From Lepiota brunneoincarnata (Eukaryota; Basidiomycota; Agaricomycetes; Agaricales; Agaricaceae), in contig JAEBUN010000017.1 in the NCBI GenBank assembly GCA_023014365.1, forward strand, positions 434,001 to 498,000: DNA of 64,000 nucleotides, in the 5' to 3' direction. Both the position numbers and the translations under genes were made by a program. Below are positions 58,789-64,000 of this stretch, piece after piece. Positions within the stretch are counted from its first letter, which is position 1. Each line of letters begins with the position of its first letter. Below the pieces are notes generated by a model that made no database searches, was not told the origin of the DNA, and saw only the letters and a list, made by a program, of their open reading frames with translations.

Positions 58789-60060
58789 ATGTCTATAGAC
58801 TCGATTTTTGATATCCTATCGTGTACCTCCAGGGACTTCGAGTCCTTCTATAATAGCGATCAGACAACCGACGCGCTCGTTGGTACCGCAAAAGCTGTCA
58901 TCATTGGTCCCAACCGCGAGCGCCTTCGTGGCGTCCACAAGAAATACCGCCTTGATGACCTCCTATCTGGCATGTTGGACTATGCCCCACATCCACAAGG
59001 GTGCCGATATGTTGCTGCAGCTCTACATGTCGCACACCGAAATGGACCAGATGTCGTAGTTAACGTTGCACAAGCATGGATGGATTACTTGTTTTCAATG
59101 AGTTGGTCCTCCGATCATTGCTCCTCCCACATCTACTGATTAATAGCAATTTCCCAGTGTTACAAATCTCCAAGTCATCGAAAACTGAGCCCAACAGTAA
59201 CCGAACCCCCACTCTTAATACTACTTTTCAGGTGATTGAGCCCGCTACTCGATCGGAACAAGCCAAAACTCAGGAAAGAGGTGAGTATGGAAAGGGGCAG
59301 TTGCTCATATTGCACGGCTGAACTGGTTCGCAGGTTGCTAAACGCAAGCAAAACATGTGTGCAATCACTTGGCTTCTTGATAAAACTCGTGCACGTCAGC
59401 TCGTAAAAGAAGGACAGCAAATCCCTCCTGGAACGCTGACCCCTCCAATGGAAGCAGCTCACATCATTCCATTCTTGCTCAACAAGTTCAAGCCCGAAGA
59501 CTCAAAGTTGTGCGTCCCGGTTCTATTTTTTCCTCTCTGCAGCTCATTTTAACTCTCAGTACAGAAAGAGGCTGCTCGCACCTGGGACATGCTTCAGTCT
59601 TGGACGCAACTTGATCTCGGGAAACTTGTGGAATCAAAAATCAATACTACTGCAAATGCGATCTACATGACGAAGCTTGAGCACATTGCCTTTGGAGAGT
59701 TTGTCCTTTATTTGGAAGCGGTCCGTCCGCCATGATACTTTAACTCCTATGGCTGACATTCATTAGGACCCAAACCAGCCCAATGCATATAAAGCAAGGA
59801 TGTTTAGCAAGTTAAATTTAACTAATGGTAAACCTGAGGCAGATGTGCAGTTTCCAACCAAGGAAGAATCAGGCATTGAACCACCTGATCCTGAATTCAT
59901 TAGAATTCATGCAGCATTTGCAAGAGTCCTGCACCTCTCTGGTGCTTCTGAATACTTTCGGAGCGTGGAGAGAGATGCGGAAACTGGGACTTTATGCCCA
60001 AGTGGGGAGACGAATGTTGGATGGCTTATCACCCTAAGATTAGCCGTTGCGGCTCACTAG
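58789..60060 (+). CDS. HNH endonuclease-domain protein (HNH_2-like), possibly frame-damaged
   Basis: Five or so exons from ATG 58789 (the same frame is open back to 58684). The N-terminal part has RERLRGVHKKYRLDDLLSGML and RYVAAALHVAHRNG, then an unsettled join near 59090-59150. The HNH part is in CAITWLLDKTRARQLVKEG, then PMEAAHIIPFLLNKF, ARTWDMLQSW, NAIYMTKLEHIAFGEF and DPEFIRIHAAFARVLHLSGA. This is the C-x-I-T...AHIIPF...N-x-I-x-L...H pattern of the fungal HNH_2 family (PF13391), whose roles are mostly unknown. Between QER and VAKRKQ the phase is off by one (extra G in GAAAGAGGTGAGT), so the gene is either mis-sequenced or disrupted. It sits between the DUF2156 gene and a partial copy of it. 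Confidence 0.6.
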
Positions 60061-60239
60061 CTGACTTGATACCTGTTCTTTAGTGCATTCATATTGTGTC
60101 ACCTCAACTAGACAGGCTTCTGGTGTAGATAGATCGTGTGCAATGTGCATAGACCTTCCGTTAGACCTTGTATGATATTCTGTTTACTAGCGCATCCCCG
60201 TGATTACTGAAGACATCCACGGCTCAAGTCGAACTGATT

Positions 60240-60990
60240 GATACTCGACCTCCGGCAGGTAATGGGCTGTGGCAACGTGGCCTGGGTGTATTTTGGGACA
60301 TATCTAATGAAGGCTTGGGCGGCCAGAGGGCTTTGGGTGACGAGACCGGGGGATTTCTCCATGCGAAAACGTATGAGTCTGTATGTGGAAGAAGAAATCT
60401 TAGAAGCTCTGAGTTTTAGGGTGATGAGGCGGTTGCCGAATCTTATACCACTCGAATTCCGGGCGGGGGGGTGACACTCAGATATCTGTACTTGGCTATG
60501 AGATCGGCGATGGAATATTTGTCGAAATCATTGGTACCCTTAGACGTATCGCTGGCGATCTGAATGGTAAGAACTGTGAAAAGGCAAGAATGGTAATGTC
60601 TGTCACCTTGCGGCTTTAATTTTGTTTCTACCACTGGACATTAGCGACGCCATTGGTCAGCATCAAGTTGAATGTGTTCAACGACACTATCCACTTGCTA
60701 TGTTGGAAAATTTGATCATTTCGAGGGGTTTACTAGGGCCAAGTGAATTTCCCTCAGAATGCGAAGGAATAATTCCGTGACTCAGTCGCTATTTGGAGGA
60801 TTGGTGGTGAAATTAGAGACAATGAACCGAGCCGACTCTCTGCGCTATCCCTTGGTTCAATCCCCAAGACCTCGCACTGTCGCGGCCTATCTTCGGAGAC
60901 AGCCGGCTTGATGCTACACATGACTTTTCGTCTGTCAGTTTGTGTAAAAGGCCACGCAGTGGGCCGGCCTCCATACTAGTCTAATTCTGT
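60240..60990 (-). pseudogene. partial copy of the DUF2156 gene 5' end and its upstream DNA
   Basis: On the minus strand a decayed exon 1 (with SKGTNDFDKYSIADLIAKY, 60475-60560) and the start of exon 2 (the region equivalent to FAWGNPLVSSPKALR, 60310-60375) are recognisable. The intron between them is altered. It continues into a copy of the upstream flank to about 60990. The rest of the gene is missing. Confidence 0.8.
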
Positions 60991-61698
60991 CGCTTCACGA
61001 GTTGGGGCGGCTGGTCGGGCCCTCTGATGAGCCCCTTCGCAAGGGGGAAACCCGCGTAAGTTCCCCCCCATACTATGGCGAACCCCCTCACCCAGTCTTT
61101 CTGGAAGCCTCAGGGATTCCCGCCCAACTTTGCGCCCAGCATTGTCATCGCGCCCGATTGTCCCACTGTGTGTGCTACGATTCTGGTCTTCTACACGCCC
61201 GCCAATCAATGATTTCTTGGGGAAGATCCGGTTGCTGTCCGTCTCTAGTTTCCCTCGCCTGCTAAGTGGGTGCTGGTGGTTGACATGTGTGGGCTTAGCG
61301 GCGCCCAAGGGCTTCGAATGACTATACTTGGTGGGATTCCATGTGGAGACGCACTCATTGCACGAGTCCGCTTAGCTTGGACTCGGGCACTGGCACGTCT
61401 CTGGCTGTTGCCTCGAGCTCATTAAACACGTGCATGCAATCCGGTGGGCAGGTAGATAGAGACCGCGTGCAGTCTCTGATTTGGCGACTGTCGACTAGCA
61501 ACTGTCTCAAATCGTCGGTGGTAACGAGCGCTCCCACCTGCTTGATGAAACACAGATATGCATTTATAAAAATCTCCAGAGGCCGCAAATCACTTTTGAT
61601 TTATTCGTTCGACCACCTTCAGGAAAGGTACATAGAGGCTTGGGCGCTGCATTCTCGTTTTTTTTTCTTCTCCCCATTGTCCTCGAGTTGTGGCCGTG
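60991..61698. other. intergenic, no gene seen
   Basis: No supportable gene. The region separates the duplicated DUF2156 fragment from the App1-like gene; short frames on both strands show no motif. A T-run and pyrimidine-rich tract near 61659-61680 precede the next start. Confidence 0.4.
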
Positions 61699-62930
61699 AT
61701 GCATCCTCTGAGGACTCTTTTCACTTTACTCGCTCTTACGACTTCTGGATTCGCGATTCCGCTCAGAGAACGAACACTCCTTAATGACATCCTTGTGTTT
61801 GATGCGCCAGGCTTCCCCGATCCGGTCAATCCTGGAAATACACTCGTTCAACTCCAAGCCTTCGTTTCTTTGCGGTCCATTGACTTTTCTGCAGTCACCT
61901 CTGCTATAGAGAAGGGGATCAACACGCTCGGGGTTGATGTTGGGGATAAGCTGTCTACTCTTCAGGATCGCATTAAACTGTTGGGTGCAGTCGGTGTGTC
62001 GGGGAAGGAGTTAAAGTTGACCGCCGGAGGATGTGGCCAAGAACTCACCTTGTCATCTACCTCGGGCCTCCCCGACCTCGGTATGACACTCAAAAATGTA
62101 TCAGCGGGGCAATGTACCGGGGGGGATAAGTTGTCTGTCAAAGTCAAGACCTCTTTTCTTGACAATCGCAACATCGGAGCAACCATTTTCAACTCGCCAG
62201 ACTCTGGTTTTGGGGTTATTTCCGGTAAGCCTAATAACGGGTTTCGCTGCCAATCGCCCTACTGAGCCTTGATGATTATATCCCAGATATTGACGATACA
62301 GTTAAAGTCACCAACGTCCTAGACACTGCAGCCCTTGTCAAATCGACACTCATTGACGATCCTCTCCCTGTTGCCGGAATGCCCAACTTGTACGCTTCGT
62401 TGGCTCGCTCGATCAAGCCACAGTTCATTTATGTCTCCGGTTCACCCTTTCAACTATATCCTTTCCTTCGTAATTTCATCGACACTACCTATGCCGCCTC
62501 GAATGGGCCCATTTTTCTGCAAAATCTCACTCTGGCAGATATCCCTGGAGTTGTTGATTTTCTTGGAAGCGGGAACATTCAAGAATACAAGGTTGCAATG
62601 ATCGATCGTATCAAGGGCATGTACCCTAATAAAAGTTCCTCTGTATTGGGGATTCAACACAAACAGATCCTGAAACATATGGTGAAGCGTAAGTGCTTTG
62701 TTGCTAATATCTTTATATGGAACTAAATACACCATGTGTCTGGGGTTAGTTCCAGGAAATATGGTGATGCCATTTCGTGTAGCTGGATTCGTCGTGTCGA
62801 GGGTGCGGACAACTCGAATGAGCGGTTCGCCGCTGCCTTTGCTGGTGTTCCGGAGAATAGGTTCAGGATTTTTGATGATTCTGAGATACCTTCTCTCGCC
62901 AAGATCAATGTTGCTGGGGGTGAGTGTTAG
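61699..62930 (+). CDS. secreted App1-like phosphatidate phosphatase domain protein, one frameshift
   Basis: Exons about join(61699..62224,62287..62689,62751..62930). A signal peptide (MHPLRTLFTLLALTTSGFA) precedes an N-terminal beta-rich part. The first intron interrupts the APP1 catalytic motif, and splicing gives GVISDIDDTVKVTNV, the DxDxT signature of PF09949. Then follow LVKSTLIDDPLPVAGM, PQFIYVSGSPFQLYPFLRNFI and, after a second intron, KYGDAISCSWIRRVEGADN and RFRIFDDSEI. Around 62657 the frame must shift by one: 'cacaaacagatcctg' has one A fewer than needed to read K-TDPETYGEA. That may be an assembly error in an A run or a real lesion. Yeast App1 dephosphorylates phosphatidate at actin patches; this one seems to enter the secretory pathway. 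Confidence 0.82.
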
Positions 62931-63549
62931 GGAAAGGATTCGATGAGGGTAAGGGGGGGGGGGTTCGTAACTGTGTCACTCTACGACAGGAGTGTGTCCT
63001 ATGCCGGGAACAACTCGGTTTGCCAACATAATAAATGTGAGATCATGTTCGTTCTGTTCTACCGGCACCTGTGCCTCCTCCTGTATAGGCGCCAAGTCTG
63101 CACTGTGTCAGTTCGGTTGGCTGGTTAGAAGGTGCAGGAGGGCGTGCGAACTCAGGAGTGTTCCAGGCAACACCACGCTCTCAAGTTCCACGGAGAACTT
63201 TGTCTGTGCTCCTTCATTACAGCTGGCGTTTGCCTATGGGTTATATGAGTGCTTTGCTGTTGGAGCCTGCGCATCTTCTCAGAGGCCTTAGTCCCTCTGT
63301 CATGGTCATACTTAGGGCCTCGGTGGGTTCATGGGGGAACACTCCAACTATCAATGGCATTGTCACGTTGTGCGCAGGGACCTTTCGATTCAAAAAGTGT
63401 CAGCAAATGAACGTCATGCAAATTAACAAATAGGTTCTTCGAGCCTTGAAGTCCTCGGCGTCATTATTGCGGTATTAATAATCAAACATAGTATACACAA
63501 TGGAGTATAACCCGTTTGCAGGGGAAAGGGAGGCTGTGGTAGAGTGAGT
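62931..63549. other. 3' flank of the App1-like gene and SYF2
   Basis: A cysteine-rich frame lies at 62992-63291 (MCPMPGTTRFANIINV start). It has no signal peptide and no exon-phase support, so I do not call it a gene. A run of G's occurs at 62953-62962. Confidence 0.4.
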
Positions 63550-63952
63550 CTATAGAGCAGTTCCACGCTCGAAGCTCGCGCGAATTTCGGCTGTGTATTT
63601 GTCGTAGTATCGAGCAATCTGTAAAACACAATGTCACTGTTTGCTTTTTTGGCTGCTGTGAGTGTGGATGCGCACCTTTTTGTTGAAAACCCGGTTCTGT
63701 TCGTTGATGTATGTGATATCGCCCTCGGCTTCGTTGAGACGTTTCCGTGAAAATTTGCCCCTCTTGTCAATGCTACAGGGTAATAAGAAGAAGCGCTTGC
63801 ATGGCCAAAACCATGGAAACATACTCTTTATTGATTTTGCCGACCACACGGTCAATCGCCTCCTCACTGGGCTTGCTGTCTCCATAGACGAGCGTAGAAG
63901 AGTCTCGGTAAAGATTCTCATGAGCAAGCCGTTGTTCGACCGAGCCCAATGC
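63550..63952 (-). CDS. SYF2: pre-mRNA-splicing factor SYF2 (3' part, runs off the window)
   Basis: Three 3' exons: complement(join(63550..63618,63676..63772,63825..63952)), all in phase. They encode SVEQRLAHENLYRDSSTLVYGD, KPSEEAIDRVVGKINKDIDKRG, KFSRKRLNEAEGDITYINEQN, KKIARYYDKYTAEIRASFERGTAL, which is the characteristic C-terminal half of Syf2 (PF08231). The protein is part of the NineTeen/Prp19-associated spliceosome complex in the nucleus. The acceptor at 63953 (ctacag) shows that at least one more upstream exon lies beyond the window edge. Confidence 0.93.
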
Positions 63953-64000
63953 CTGTAGAGATATTGGATTAAACGCATTCACAGCGCAATGAGGCTGACC

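Noticed and set aside
62992..63291. Cysteine-rich 99-codon frame after the App1-like gene
   Set aside because: No signal peptide, and the start is internal to a region with no splice support. Cys-rich composition alone is not evidence for an effector.
1..64000. CRISPR arrays, prophage, operons or bacterial mobile elements
   Set aside because: The sequence is eukaryotic (spliceosomal introns throughout); no regular spacer arrays or bacterial genes are present. No LTR pair or terminal inverted repeats with a transposase or reverse-transcriptase motif were recognised.

Overview
The window is nuclear DNA of a filamentous basidiomycete, most likely an Agaricomycete. The evidence is the gene architecture (many 50-60 nt GT-AG introns, exons as short as 10 nt) and the families present: HsbA-like and Kre9/KNH-like surface proteins, a CBM1-linked glucuronoyl esterase (CE15), NACHT and HNH proteins, and an array of DUF6533-type membrane proteins. 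I cannot name the species. Exon joins were worked out by hand from splice consensus, reading phase and remembered family motifs.

Left part (1-25 kb): a Zn2Cys6 transcription factor (-, 571-4815), then about 6.4 kb without a recognisable gene. Next come an HsbA-like secreted protein (+), a small conserved gene (-) head-to-head with the mitochondrial Obg GTPase MTG2 (+), a 3.6 kb gap, the signal peptidase subunit SEC11 (-), ribosomal protein RPS30 (-), a GPI-anchored Kre9/KNH-like protein (+) and a secreted CBM1-CE15 esterase (+). The long third intron of RPS30 holds what looks like a dual-guide C/D-box snoRNA against 25S rRNA.

Middle (25-48 kb): a segmentally duplicated region. The end of the CE15 gene and a multi-exon DUF6533-type membrane protein gene have been copied repeatedly. 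One CE15 copy is intact, one is a long pseudogene and one a short 3' fragment. At least seven full, decayed or truncated DUF6533-type copies are present. Two (36288-37900 and 46226-47852) can be spliced into complete proteins of 296 and 293 aa; the others carry lesions. An FAD-dependent monooxygenase gene (38605-41045) lies among them, flanked by a diverged direct repeat.

Right part (48-64 kb): a molybdopterin-binding-domain protein (-) with two apparent one-base frameshifts, a second Kre9/KNH-like GPI protein (+), a NACHT NTPase (+), a Ser/Thr/Pro repeat secreted protein (-), a DUF2156-type acyl/aminoacyltransferase-like protein (-), an HNH-domain gene (+) between that gene and a partial copy of its 5' end, an App1-like phosphatidate phosphatase domain protein (+, one apparent frameshift) and the 3' end of the splicing factor SYF2 (-) running off the window.

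The housekeeping genes are unrelated to one another. The accessory genes point to a plant-material-degrading lifestyle with cell-surface and recognition functions. The main structural theme is local duplication and decay.
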